Of a stretch of 19,531 nucleotides of DNA, positions 6,209 through 12,711 are shown piece after piece. The DNA comes from Selenomonadaceae bacterium UBA2897 (lineage in GTDB: Bacteria; Bacillota; Negativicutes; Selenomonadales; Selenomonadaceae), in NCBI GenBank assembly GCA_002350105.1, contig DEDT01000020.1, positions 1-19,531 on the forward strand, written 5' to 3'. How positions within the stretch are numbered: the stretch's first letter is position 1; the number at the start of each line of letters is the position of its first letter. Both the position numbers and the translations under genes were made by a program. Below the pieces are notes generated by a model. It was given only the letters and a program-made list of their open reading frames with translations. It ran no database searches and was not told the DNA's origin.

Positions 6209-7213
6209 TTATCGATTGACGATGTTGCTTATGTGTTTCAGCGTGATGGATAGCGTGCCATCCTCGTTGTTGTTGAATTCGACGAACTCCGTGTTATCGA
6301 AGTAGTCCGTGGGAATCGTGAGCTCAATCCCCGTATCGGTCCTGAGTTTGTGTTTGCAGACTTTCTTGAGCGTTGCCTCACGGTCTACCTGCACGGGCGC
6401 AGTAAAGCCCGCATCGGTCACAGCATCCTTGAAGTCGGCCTGCATGGCCGGACTGTCCTTAAAGATAGCTGCCCCCGCCTGTTGCAGATCGAGCTCATCC
6501 TCCTGTTCCAGCTGCGTGGCTACGTATTGTTTCGCGGCATTCGTGGCTGCGACCTCGTCCTGCCCGTAGGCTTCGGCTACCTTGCGCACGGTCTTTTCGA
6601 GGCCCATCACGGCCTCCTGTGGCGATGGGGCCAGGCTGCATTCGAGCAGGATTTCCGGCAGCACATAGATGGAGTTTCCATCGATGGTATACTTTTTCGC
6701 ACGTACCGTAACGCCACTCGTCTGCAGGTCAACCAGTGCGAACTCATCCATGGCCTGTGTGAGACTCGGCATGATGGAATAATGGTTGATGATTTCATTG
6801 CGGATCTCACCGTTCTCCGTACGCGTGACCTGATGGGTATAGCCCATGTGACAATTGCTTTTGAAAATCACGAGCTGCGGTGCATCATCGATGCGCACAT
6901 CCGCGACGATGATGTCGGCCGAAGCCATCTCCTCCGCATGCGTAAACGCCTGCTCCAACGTCTTGCCAATTTCTTTGGAAAAGGCGACGAAGTCGAGCTC
7001 GCCTGCCTGATATTTGGCGAGATGCTGCTTAAACATGCTATCGTCGTAGAACGTACCCGGCTTGGCACTCTGATTGCCCCAGGCCTTCTCGATGTGCTTG
7101 GTGAGAAAGGTCTGGATGCTGTCCTCAGGCGCCAGTTCCTCGTCAGAATATACGGTGACGCCGGAATTGAAATCGAGGATATGCAGGATAGCATGGTTGA
7201 TTACGATATTCAT
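6209..7213 (-). CDS. Nucleoid-associated protein, NdpA/YejK (NA37) family
   Basis: A 334-residue protein with the NA37 pattern: an opening NHAILHILDFNSG, then SDEELAPEDSIQTFLTKHIEKAW in the first 50 residues. A mid-region DAPQLVIFKSNCHMGYTHQV is followed by mixed alpha/beta segments. Family members in proteobacteria associate with DNA; their role in Firmicutes is poorly defined. ATG at 7213 lies inside the end of the upstream gene (4-bp ATGA overlap), implying translational coupling. The PLP-enzyme gene follows after 18 bp. The family call rests on the N-terminal motif and overall length. Confidence 0.82.
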   Translation of the reverse strand: MNIVINHAILHILDFNSGVTVYSDEELAPEDSIQTFLTKHIEKAWGNQSAKPGTFYDDSMFKQHLAKYQAGELDFVAFSKEIGKTLEQAFTHAEEMASADIIVADVRIDDAPQLVIFKSNCHMGYTHQVTRTENGEIRNEIINHYSIMPSLTQAMDEFALVDLQTSGVTVRAKKYTIDGNSIYVLPEILLECSLAPSPQEAVMGLEKTVRKVAEAYGQDEVAATNAAKQYVATQLEQEDELDLQQAGAAIFKDSPAMQADFKDAVTDAGFTAPVQVDREATLKKVCKHKLRTDTGIELTIPTDYFDNTEFVEFNNNEDGTLSITLKHISNIVNR

Positions 7214-7914
7214 GTGTAGTGAACCTCATCTTTTTCTGCGATGGCGCGGCGGCGAATCTCCTGCAGGCGCGGTACGAGCTTTTCGTGCAGCAATCGCTCC
7301 AGCTCCGGGAGTTCATGCGAATCAAAATCGTAGGTAACATCAGGGATATTCCAGATGCGCGCCTCGGCGAAAAATTCGTCGCGGAAGATATTGTAGTAGG
7401 CCGTGAAGCTACTGGCATAGGTAAAATCAACGTAATCGATGATGATATAGGAGCCATTCGTGATCTTGGCAGGCTTGTCCGGCCGTACAAAGAGCTGAAA
7501 GCCTTCCAGTTCCTGCGGCAGCCTTTGCGCGACATCCCAGGTCATGATTTCCTTGTCGCGTACGATGCTGCAGATGCTTTCAGGATTGAATTCCGCCATG
7601 TCTGCCAGCGTCCGCTCCAACTCCTTGCGCAGCTGCTGCTCGAAAACTTCCAGCTTGCTCGTAATGTATTCGATGCGGCAGAAGGTGATGAGCCCGTAGC
7701 TCACGCGTAGCTTGTACTCATGCGTCTCTTCATGAAAATAGGCTACGGCCTTCTTGTGAAGGGCTTTATTTTCATAGGTAAAGAGATCGTACATATCGTC
7801 GTGGATATGTACTTCGCGGTCGAGCTGAAAACCGTGACAGTCTGCAGGCAGTTCCTGAGGATAGTTCCAGTCCTTGGTCTCCTCCTGCACCTTTGCGATG
7901 GTCTCGTCTTTCAA
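7210..7914 (-). CDS. Unknown 234-residue protein, first gene of the NdpA operon
   Basis: I do not recognise a family. The protein is soluble-looking and acidic in its N-terminal part, with no signal peptide or membrane segment. Visible segments are WNYPQELPADCHGFQLDREVH near the start and a helical, charged middle (LEVFEQQLRKELERTLADMA). A second WDVAQRLPQELEGFQLFVRP follows; its LPQELEGFQL echoes LPADCHGFQL, hinting at an internal duplication. The C-terminus is charged and helical. Start TTG at 7914 follows AGGAGG by 9 bp. A promoter lies just upstream, and the stop overlaps the nucleoid-associated protein start by 4 bp, suggesting the two proteins work together. Confidence 0.85.
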   Translation of the reverse strand: MKDETIAKVQEETKDWNYPQELPADCHGFQLDREVHIHDDMYDLFTYENKALHKKAVAYFHEETHEYKLRVSYGLITFCRIEYITSKLEVFEQQLRKELERTLADMAEFNPESICSIVRDKEIMTWDVAQRLPQELEGFQLFVRPDKPAKITNGSYIIIDYVDFTYASSFTAYYNIFRDEFFAEARIWNIPDVTYDFDSHELPELERLLHEKLVPRLQEIRRRAIAEKDEVHYT

Positions 7915-7952
7915 GTCACTTCACCTCCTGCTGCATACAGACACAACACCTT

Positions 7953-7982
7953 ATTTTACACCTCCCAAGGCCTCGCTGACAA
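7953..7982 (-). promoter_or_regulatory. Promoter of the 7914-4946 operon
   Basis: On the - strand, TTGTCA (7982-7977), an 18-bp spacer and TAAAAT (7958-7953). Transcription would start near 7946, about 32 nt before the TTG start. The remaining sequence to 8040 shows no further structure I can assign. Confidence 0.55.
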
Positions 7983-8043
7983 GAGATAGACAGCGAAAAT
8001 ACCTGCTTATAGGCTGAGCTGATATACCATAAAGTTTTTTTAC

Positions 8044-8100
8044 TAGGCAAAATCCTGCATCCGTGGCATAATGGGGATAGCAGGATGTGAGGAATCTCAC
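8044..8100 (+). promoter_or_regulatory. Weak promoter with overlapping inverted repeats upstream of the AEC carrier
   Basis: A CATAAT -10 box (8067-8072) lies 17 bp after a poor -35 (TAGGCA, 8044-8049). An inverted repeat ATCCTGC (8052-8058) to GCAGGAT (8080-8086) straddles the -10 box. A second small hairpin, GTGAG (8087-8091) with CTCAC (8096-8100), falls in the leader. The arrangement suits an operator, but the weak -35 leaves this tentative. Confidence 0.4.
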
Positions 8101-8120
8101 AAAGAAAGGAAGATTTATCT

Positions 8121-9074
8121 ATGGATCCGACAATTTTCAGCAATTTTATCGTTGCCGTGGGCGCGGTGGTGCCCATCTTTATCCTGATTTCCATTGGCTT
8201 GTTCATCAAGAAAATGCAATTCCTGACGCCGACAGAGCTCAACCATGTGAACCGCATGGTCTTCCGCGTGTTCTTTGCTATCATGATGTTCTACAACATT
8301 TACCATGCAGACTTTTCCATCCCAATCAGTCCCACGTTGCTGATCTTTGCCGGCGCAGGCGTCATCGCGATGTGTGTGCTGTTCACAGGGCTGGTCATGC
8401 TCATCGAGCCATCGAATAAGCGGCGCGGTGCCATGTCTCAGGCCATTTGGCGCAGCAACTTCGTGCTGCTGGGCATCCCGGTCGTCGGTAACATCTTTGG
8501 CGATGACAACGTACTCGTGCCGACCGTACTGATTTCCGTCGTCATTCCGATCTATAATGTACTCGCAGTATTCATTCTGGAGACGTTCCGCGGTGGCAAG
8601 TTCAAACTCTGGCCTATTCTGCGCGGCGTACTCACGAATCCAATGATCGACGGCCTCATTGTTGGCTTCATCTTTCAGGGGCTGGGGATCAAGCTGCCCG
8701 CGCCGGTTGTGAAGCCGCTGGCACAGATTGCCGCTCTCACCTCTCCTATCGCGTTGATTGTTCTCGGTGCATCCTTTACCGTAAGTTCGCTCGTCGCCGA
8801 GAAAAAACAGCTTATCTTCTGTGTGGTCAGCCGCCTGATCCTTGTGCCGGCCATCATGCTGACAGCTGCCGCATTCTGTGGTTTCCGTGGCATTGAGTTT
8901 GTTTCCCTCATCGCGGTCTTTGCGACGCCCTGCGCCGTGGCCAGCTATGCCATGGCCCAGCAAATGGGCAGCGACGGCCCGCTCGCCGGCAACTGCGTCA
9001 TCATCACCTCTGCCCTTTCCTGCATAACCATCTTTGGCTGGATATTTGCGTCAAAGATGCTGGGGATGTTCTAA
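8121..9074 (+). CDS. AEC-family (auxin efflux carrier-like) membrane transporter
   Basis: A 317-residue integral membrane protein with about ten hydrophobic segments. The first is FIVAVGAVVPIFILISIGLFI (roughly residues 9-29) and the last is near SALSCITIFGWIFASKM. Family signatures include LNHVNRMVFRVFFAIMMFYNI, the AIWRSNFVLLGIPV segment at the middle, and ITSPIALIVLGASF-like LTSPIALIVLGASF. Bacterial members export or exchange small organic acids such as malate or malonate; the substrate here is unknown. ATG at 8121 follows AAGGAAG by 8 bp. It is a single-gene unit, with a promoter and hairpin separating it from the next gene. Confidence 0.9.
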   Translation: MDPTIFSNFIVAVGAVVPIFILISIGLFIKKMQFLTPTELNHVNRMVFRVFFAIMMFYNIYHADFSIPISPTLLIFAGAGVIAMCVLFTGLVMLIEPSNKRRGAMSQAIWRSNFVLLGIPVVGNIFGDDNVLVPTVLISVVIPIYNVLAVFILETFRGGKFKLWPILRGVLTNPMIDGLIVGFIFQGLGIKLPAPVVKPLAQIAALTSPIALIVLGASFTVSSLVAEKKQLIFCVVSRLILVPAIMLTAAAFCGFRGIEFVSLIAVFATPCAVASYAMAQQMGSDGPLAGNCVIITSALSCITIFGWIFASKMLGMF

Positions 9075-9085
9075 AGCCCGGTCTG

Positions 9086-9094
9086 TGATATAAT
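9086..9094 (+). promoter_or_regulatory. Extended -10 promoter of the HAD hydrolase gene
   Basis: TGATATAAT at 9086-9094 is an extended -10 box (TGn plus a perfect TATAAT). No good -35 is present, as is usual for this promoter class. The start would be near 9101, ahead of the leader hairpin. Confidence 0.6.
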
Positions 9095-9110
9095 AGAAAA
9101 GACTTACGTG

Positions 9111-9148
9111 AAGCACCATGAGCTCGTGAGCTGATGGTGCTTTGTTTT
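9111..9148 (+). terminator. Hairpin with T-rich tail in the leader of the HAD gene
   Basis: Arms AAGCACCAT (9111-9119) and ATGGTGCTT (9134-9142), with inner arms AGCTC (9121-9125) and GAGCT (9128-9132), followed by TTGTTTTA. It terminates read-through from the AEC gene. Because it lies after the extended -10 promoter, it would also be in the 5' leader of the HAD mRNA, only 22 bp before its start codon. Confidence 0.7.
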
Positions 9149-9164
9149 ATGAAAGGAAAATACT

Positions 9165-9932
9165 ATGAGCATGAAACTCGCCTTCAGCGATTTCGACGGC
9201 ACGCTCTGCATCGATGGGGTCGTGCCCGAGGAAAATCTGCAGGCCATCAAGGCCTGGCAAGCGGCTGGCAATAAATTTGGCATCGCCACGGGGCGCGGCT
9301 ATCGCGCTATCCTGCCAGAGATTGAGCGCCACCACATCCCCGTTGATTTCATGGTCTGCACGAATGGCTCCTCTGTTTATGATGCCCAGGGAAAGCTGCT
9401 GCAGGCCCAAACGATACCTCAGGCGACGGTAACGGCCTTACTGCAGTCGCAACATGTCACGGACTATACGGGTGGCCTGCTCTTCTTCACGACGACGCAG
9501 GCCTGCATGTATAATGGGGCGCAGATGCTGCCGCCAGAGCTTTTCCGTGCATTAGGCAGCGTGGCCGAAGCCACCGAACTGCCCGATATGCTGCAGGTTG
9601 GCATGGAATTCCCGGATCAGGAACAAACCCTGGCGGCATTCGCGGCGCTGGATGCGGACTTTCCCAAGACGTTTGCGGGGAATATTAACCGCCGTTTTCT
9701 CGATATTAATATTTACGGTACGGCTAAAGATCAGGGTATCCTGGCCCTCGCACGGCGGCTTCAGGTGCCCGAGCAGGATATCTGGGCCATCGGCGACGAC
9801 CGCAATGATCTGCCCATGCTGCGTCGTTTCGGCTCGCACGGCTGTTGCGTCGCCCGTGCGAAGGAATATATGCATGAAGCAGCGGGGTGCGTCTACGATA
9901 GCGTGGGCGCAATGCTGTACGACAATCTGTAA
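9165..9932 (+). CDS. Cof-type HAD-superfamily phosphatase
   Basis: A 255-residue haloacid-dehalogenase hydrolase. Motif I is FSDFDGTLC (nucleophile Asp near residue 9 and the acid/base Asp two residues on). Motif II is ATGRGYR, the IIB cap lies in the middle, and motif IV is AIGDDRNDLPML near residue 210 (metal binding). Members dephosphorylate sugar phosphates, flavin nucleotides or other small phosphates; the substrate cannot be read from sequence. ATG at 9165 has AAAGGAAA upstream; an in-frame ATG two codons on (9171) is an equally possible start. It is monocistronic, closed by a hairpin shared with the convergent 10014-10382 gene. Confidence 0.93.
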   Translation: MSMKLAFSDFDGTLCIDGVVPEENLQAIKAWQAAGNKFGIATGRGYRAILPEIERHHIPVDFMVCTNGSSVYDAQGKLLQAQTIPQATVTALLQSQHVTDYTGGLLFFTTTQACMYNGAQMLPPELFRALGSVAEATELPDMLQVGMEFPDQEQTLAAFAALDADFPKTFAGNINRRFLDINIYGTAKDQGILALARRLQVPEQDIWAIGDDRNDLPMLRRFGSHGCCVARAKEYMHEAAGCVYDSVGAMLYDNL

Positions 9933-9942
9933 TTTCAAGTAC

Positions 9943-9985
9943 AAAAAAAGCGTGTCACCAGCACAAAGCTGACGACACGTCTTTT
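9943..9985. terminator. Bidirectional terminator between convergent genes
   Basis: CGTGTC (9951-9956) pairs with GACACG (9974-9979), and CAGC (9959-9962) with GCTG (9968-9971). A-rich sequence lies upstream (A7 at 9943-9949) and TCTTTTATTTATT downstream, giving a U-tract on either strand. Confidence 0.75.
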
Positions 9986-10013
9986 ATTTATTATTGTAAA
10001 ACCTAGCCAAAGC

Positions 10014-10382
10014 TTAAAGCGACAGAATCGCCTTGCGCAGGGCAGCCTTGCGTTCTTCCTGCGTCCGCATCCGGTACATCCGGTAAGCGACGATAAAAGA
10101 TGCGGGCATCTCGTCGGCATATTCATAGGTCAGGTCCGGCATCTCCAGCACATCTTCCATCAAGGCCAGGGCGAACATGCAATGCTTCAGCGTATCATCA
10201 TCCCGTTCCATTTCCTGGTCGATGGCCCTCCGGCAGGCCTGCACCGCCCCCAGACTGAAACCATCCTGATTGAAACGACAATCTTTCTCTAAATCGTCCA
10301 GCGTCGTGTAAACCGTCAGTTCCAAATCTTCCGTCAACTGTGCCACTTCTTCGTGACGCAGCTCCTGCATCTGCTGATTCAT
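10014..10382 (-). CDS. Unknown 122-residue protein
   Basis: I do not recognise the family. The protein is acidic and probably all-helical, with no membrane segment or signal peptide. It reads LRHEEVAQLTEDLELTVYTTLDDLEKD at the N-terminus, GAVQACRRAIDQEMERDDDTLKHCMFALALME in the middle and a basic end (RMRTQEERKAALRKAILSL). ATG at 10382 has a weak AAGGG/GGTGA ribosome binding site. Its own extended -10 promoter lies upstream, so it need not depend on the ADP-ribosylglycohydrolase-like gene before it. Codon use looks like that of its neighbours. Confidence 0.75.
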   Translation of the reverse strand: MNQQMQELRHEEVAQLTEDLELTVYTTLDDLEKDCRFNQDGFSLGAVQACRRAIDQEMERDDDTLKHCMFALALMEDVLEMPDLTYEYADEMPASFIVAYRMYRMRTQEERKAALRKAILSL

Positions 10383-10457
10383 GATTCACCGCCCTTCCCT
10401 TCGGTTTTACGCTGCACCTTGTATGCAAGCGTGTAACGTTCTTTTTTCAGTAAGACG

Positions 10458-10466
10458 ATTATAGCA
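10458..10466 (-). promoter_or_regulatory. Extended -10 promoter of the 122-residue protein gene
   Basis: On the - strand, TGCTATAAT (10466-10458) is an extended -10 box. The start would be near 10451, giving a leader of about 70 nt. No good -35 was found. Confidence 0.55.
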
Positions 10467-10526
10467 CGTCTGTCACGAAAAAGGAACGAAAACGGTGAAA
10501 AAATTACCAGATGACAACGGATTATT

Positions 10527-11486
10527 TCAGAAATGTAACTCAAAATCCTGACAGATGCGTTCCAACTGCTCACGGCCGCGCAGCGCCTTCAGCCAACGCT
10601 CTGGTATACTCTGCTGGCCATACAAAAGTGCCGCCAGGCTGCCCGTCACGGCACCGAGCGTATTGGTGTTGTTGCCCAGATTGACTGCCGTCATGACCGC
10701 TGTGGCAAAGTTCTTCGTATGCAAAAGCGTCCAGATGACTGCCTCCAGCACATGCACGACATAGCCGTCACTCTCAATCTTTTCGCTGGACATCTGCACG
10801 AGCTGTTCCGGCTCGTTGAGATGCTCCAGCACGGTGCTCAGGCAATCCGTATAGTTAGGCAGGAAACGGTAGAAATCCCGCGTCGTCGCCAAGGCGCTTT
10901 TCAATGCTTCCATAAAAGATGTGCCATGACAGAGTTCCACGCTGAGTAGCACGTACAAGCCGCAGACGATATGGCTGATGGGATGAGCGTTCGTGATGCT
11001 GGCCATATCGTGGATGATCTGCATATCGGAAGTTTCGAGGTCGTTGCCGTGCCGCGCATAGAGATAGAGGATGACCGGATCCATGCGCACAAGGGCACCG
11101 CAACCATTCGAGGTACTGCTCGCGTTGCCGCAGAGCTGCGGCGGCGTGCCTTCACGGAACTTCAAGATAGCGTGCCGCGTGTGATGGCCGATATCGAAGA
11201 ACTCACCATCTGGCGTATACTTGCCATGGCTCAGATAGGCATCGAATTTCTCCATGATCGCATGGTAGTCAACATAGCCCGCACCAGCCATGGCATCCAT
11301 GCAGGCCAATGGCAGGCTGGTCACATTTGACCAGGATCCCTGCGGAACAGGCAATGTACCAAATCCCAGCATATCCTTGATCGGATGCTGGGCGAGTTTC
11401 TCCCGCGGCCAGAATTCTACGGGCACTCCGAGGGCATCCCCCACTGCATGCCCCAAAATCACCGTTTTTACCAGTCTTGCTTCCAT
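10527..11486 (-). CDS. ADP-ribosylglycohydrolase (DraG/ARH) fold protein lacking metal-binding aspartates
   Basis: A 319-residue protein clearly of the ADP-ribosylglycohydrolase family: GHAVGDALGVPVEF at residues 12-25, PQGSWSNVTSLPLACMDAM near 48-66, YLSHGKYTPDGEFFDIGHHTRHAI, SNGCGALVRMDP, and AVNLGNNTNTLGAVTGSLAALLYG near the end. Active members bind two magnesium ions through a (S/T)DD(T/S) motif and a D-x-D-T motif. Here these read SNVT (53-56) and NTNT (273-276), so the acidic ligands at all four positions are gone. Hydrolysis of ADP-ribosyl bonds is therefore doubtful. It may bind ADP-ribose, use another chemistry, or have a structural role. ATG at 11486 follows GAGG by 7 bp. The frame is intact, so it is not a decayed gene. 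Confidence 0.88.
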   Translation of the reverse strand: MEARLVKTVILGHAVGDALGVPVEFWPREKLAQHPIKDMLGFGTLPVPQGSWSNVTSLPLACMDAMAGAGYVDYHAIMEKFDAYLSHGKYTPDGEFFDIGHHTRHAILKFREGTPPQLCGNASSTSNGCGALVRMDPVILYLYARHGNDLETSDMQIIHDMASITNAHPISHIVCGLYVLLSVELCHGTSFMEALKSALATTRDFYRFLPNYTDCLSTVLEHLNEPEQLVQMSSEKIESDGYVVHVLEAVIWTLLHTKNFATAVMTAVNLGNNTNTLGAVTGSLAALLYGQQSIPERWLKALRGREQLERICQDFELHF

Positions 11487-11560
11487 ACCCTGACCTCGCC
11501 CCTCGTTATCTTTTTACCTTTTTCTAATCTCTTATTTCGACAGGAAAGAGAAAAATCCTT

Positions 11561-11630
11561 TTATTTTAACAAATTTTGTAACAAATTTTCTTTCTTATCG
11601 GGACAAAGGAACATGAATTTGTTAAAATAA
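11561..11630 (+). promoter_or_regulatory. AT-rich operator-like repeats upstream of the FliB-like gene
   Basis: A perfect 15-bp inverted repeat: TTATTTTAACAAATT (11561-11575) with its complement at 11616-11630, 40 bp apart. A direct copy of TAACAAATTTT recurs at 11567-11577 and 11579-11589. The right arm contains TAAAAT (11622-11627), a possible -10 box 16 bp after GGGACA (11600-11605). Three copies of one half-site around a promoter suggest regulator binding. Upstream (11487-11560) I see nothing else. Confidence 0.5.
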
Positions 11631-11665
11631 GGAGGAGATTATACCATAAAAGGAGCCCCACGCGT

Positions 11666-12631
11666 ATGAAAACGCTATGTCTGGAACCACAATACGTCAC
11701 AGAGCCTGAGCCTGACGCACACTTCAGGTCTTATGCCGTCAATGATATTTACGAAAGAGCACTCGTGCTCCTCACGCCAGCAGCTGTTGGTCAGGTTATC
11801 CTGCCTGATCAGCCACTGCACCTTACCTCGCACCTCGTGGAGGAGGAGTCGGTTAAGCCGTGGCTGCAACCTGGTGCCGAGCTCGCCCCTGAGCGCGGCT
11901 ATATGCTCGATATCCAGCGCGCCGGCATCATCCTGCTGCGGCAGCGCGGCTATGGTCTCAACCAACGCCTGATCATGTTGGGGCTTTTCCTGGAGGATGC
12001 CGTGGACTACGTCGCCACAGAGCGTGGCCACCAGCTGGGGGCACTCATCAAGAGCTACAACTCACCGACGTTCAAGGTGCGTTTTGACGAGGCCATGCGA
12101 GCCATCGCCTTCGATGCCTGTGCCTACACCGGCTATCTCGGCACGCTGCTGCAACGCCTGGAACGACAGGGCCTGTTGCAGGATAAAGCGACGCTGGCTG
12201 ATTATTATGATTTAATCCGGCAGATTTTTGGCATAGGCGAAACACAGGAGGCACAGCAGACGCAACGCACCTACCGGGAATGCCGTAAGGCCATGCAGGA
12301 ACATGTCGGGCAACGTTGCCCTTATCTGCTTGAAAACTACCTTATCTACACCTTTTTCAGTCACTTCTACCCCTGCTCTCTGGCTGGTGGCATGGTACAT
12401 AACTACTGGACGATGGTGACAATCTATAAGCTCTGCGAGCTCAGTCTGCTGGTTCTGTCGGCCGTGCGACGCGATCAGCTGCGCCTGCACGATATCTATG
12501 ACCTGTTCGCCTATTGGGAGCGCCGTATGATGCAGTCGGAATTTCTACCCCTCGTCGAGCATTATGTCAGCAAAAGAGAGAATCAGTCGTTGGAACTCTT
12601 CAACGCACTTTACGATTTAGCCCCGTCCTAA
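11666..12631 (+). CDS. FliB-like (flagellin lysine-N-methylase-like) protein without the cysteine-rich N-terminus
   Basis: A 321-residue protein. Two segments resemble the C-terminal part of FliB, the enzyme that methylates lysines on flagellin: the helical QRGYGLNQRLIMLGLFLEDAV near residues 92-112, and CPYLLENYLIYTFF with HNYWTMVTIYKLCELSLLVL further on. LTPAAVGQVILPDQPLHL near 36-53 could match the segment just after FliB's Cys cluster. The Cys-rich iron-sulfur-like N-terminal region of FliB is absent and replaced by about 30 unrelated residues. ATG at 11666 follows AAAGGAG by 10 bp, and no remnant of a longer N-terminus is seen upstream. The family link is from recalled patterns and could be wrong; the open frame is certain. 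Confidence 0.5.
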   Translation: MKTLCLEPQYVTEPEPDAHFRSYAVNDIYERALVLLTPAAVGQVILPDQPLHLTSHLVEEESVKPWLQPGAELAPERGYMLDIQRAGIILLRQRGYGLNQRLIMLGLFLEDAVDYVATERGHQLGALIKSYNSPTFKVRFDEAMRAIAFDACAYTGYLGTLLQRLERQGLLQDKATLADYYDLIRQIFGIGETQEAQQTQRTYRECRKAMQEHVGQRCPYLLENYLIYTFFSHFYPCSLAGGMVHNYWTMVTIYKLCELSLLVLSAVRRDQLRLHDIYDLFAYWERRMMQSEFLPLVEHYVSKRENQSLELFNALYDLAPS

Positions 12632-12646
12632 AATATAAAGCCTTAA

Positions 12647-12690
12647 TATACAGCAAAAGCAGCCCGCGCGGGCTGCTCTTTTGCTGTATA
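12647..12690. terminator. Strong bidirectional terminator between convergent genes
   Basis: Outer stem TATACAGCAAAA (12647-12658) with 12679-12690, and inner stem GCAGCCC (12659-12665) with GGGCTGC (12670-12676); a TC bulge separates them on one side. The A4/T4 tract lies within the stem. It serves both the + gene ending at 12631 and pnp ending at 12712. Confidence 0.85.
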
Positions 12691-12711
12691 CGATATACTG
12701 ACGTCCATTTT

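Noticed and set aside
8115..8963. 282-codon - strand open frame opposite the AEC carrier
   Set aside because: The sequence is highly charged and low in hydrophobics, as expected for the complement of membrane-protein codons; no motif.
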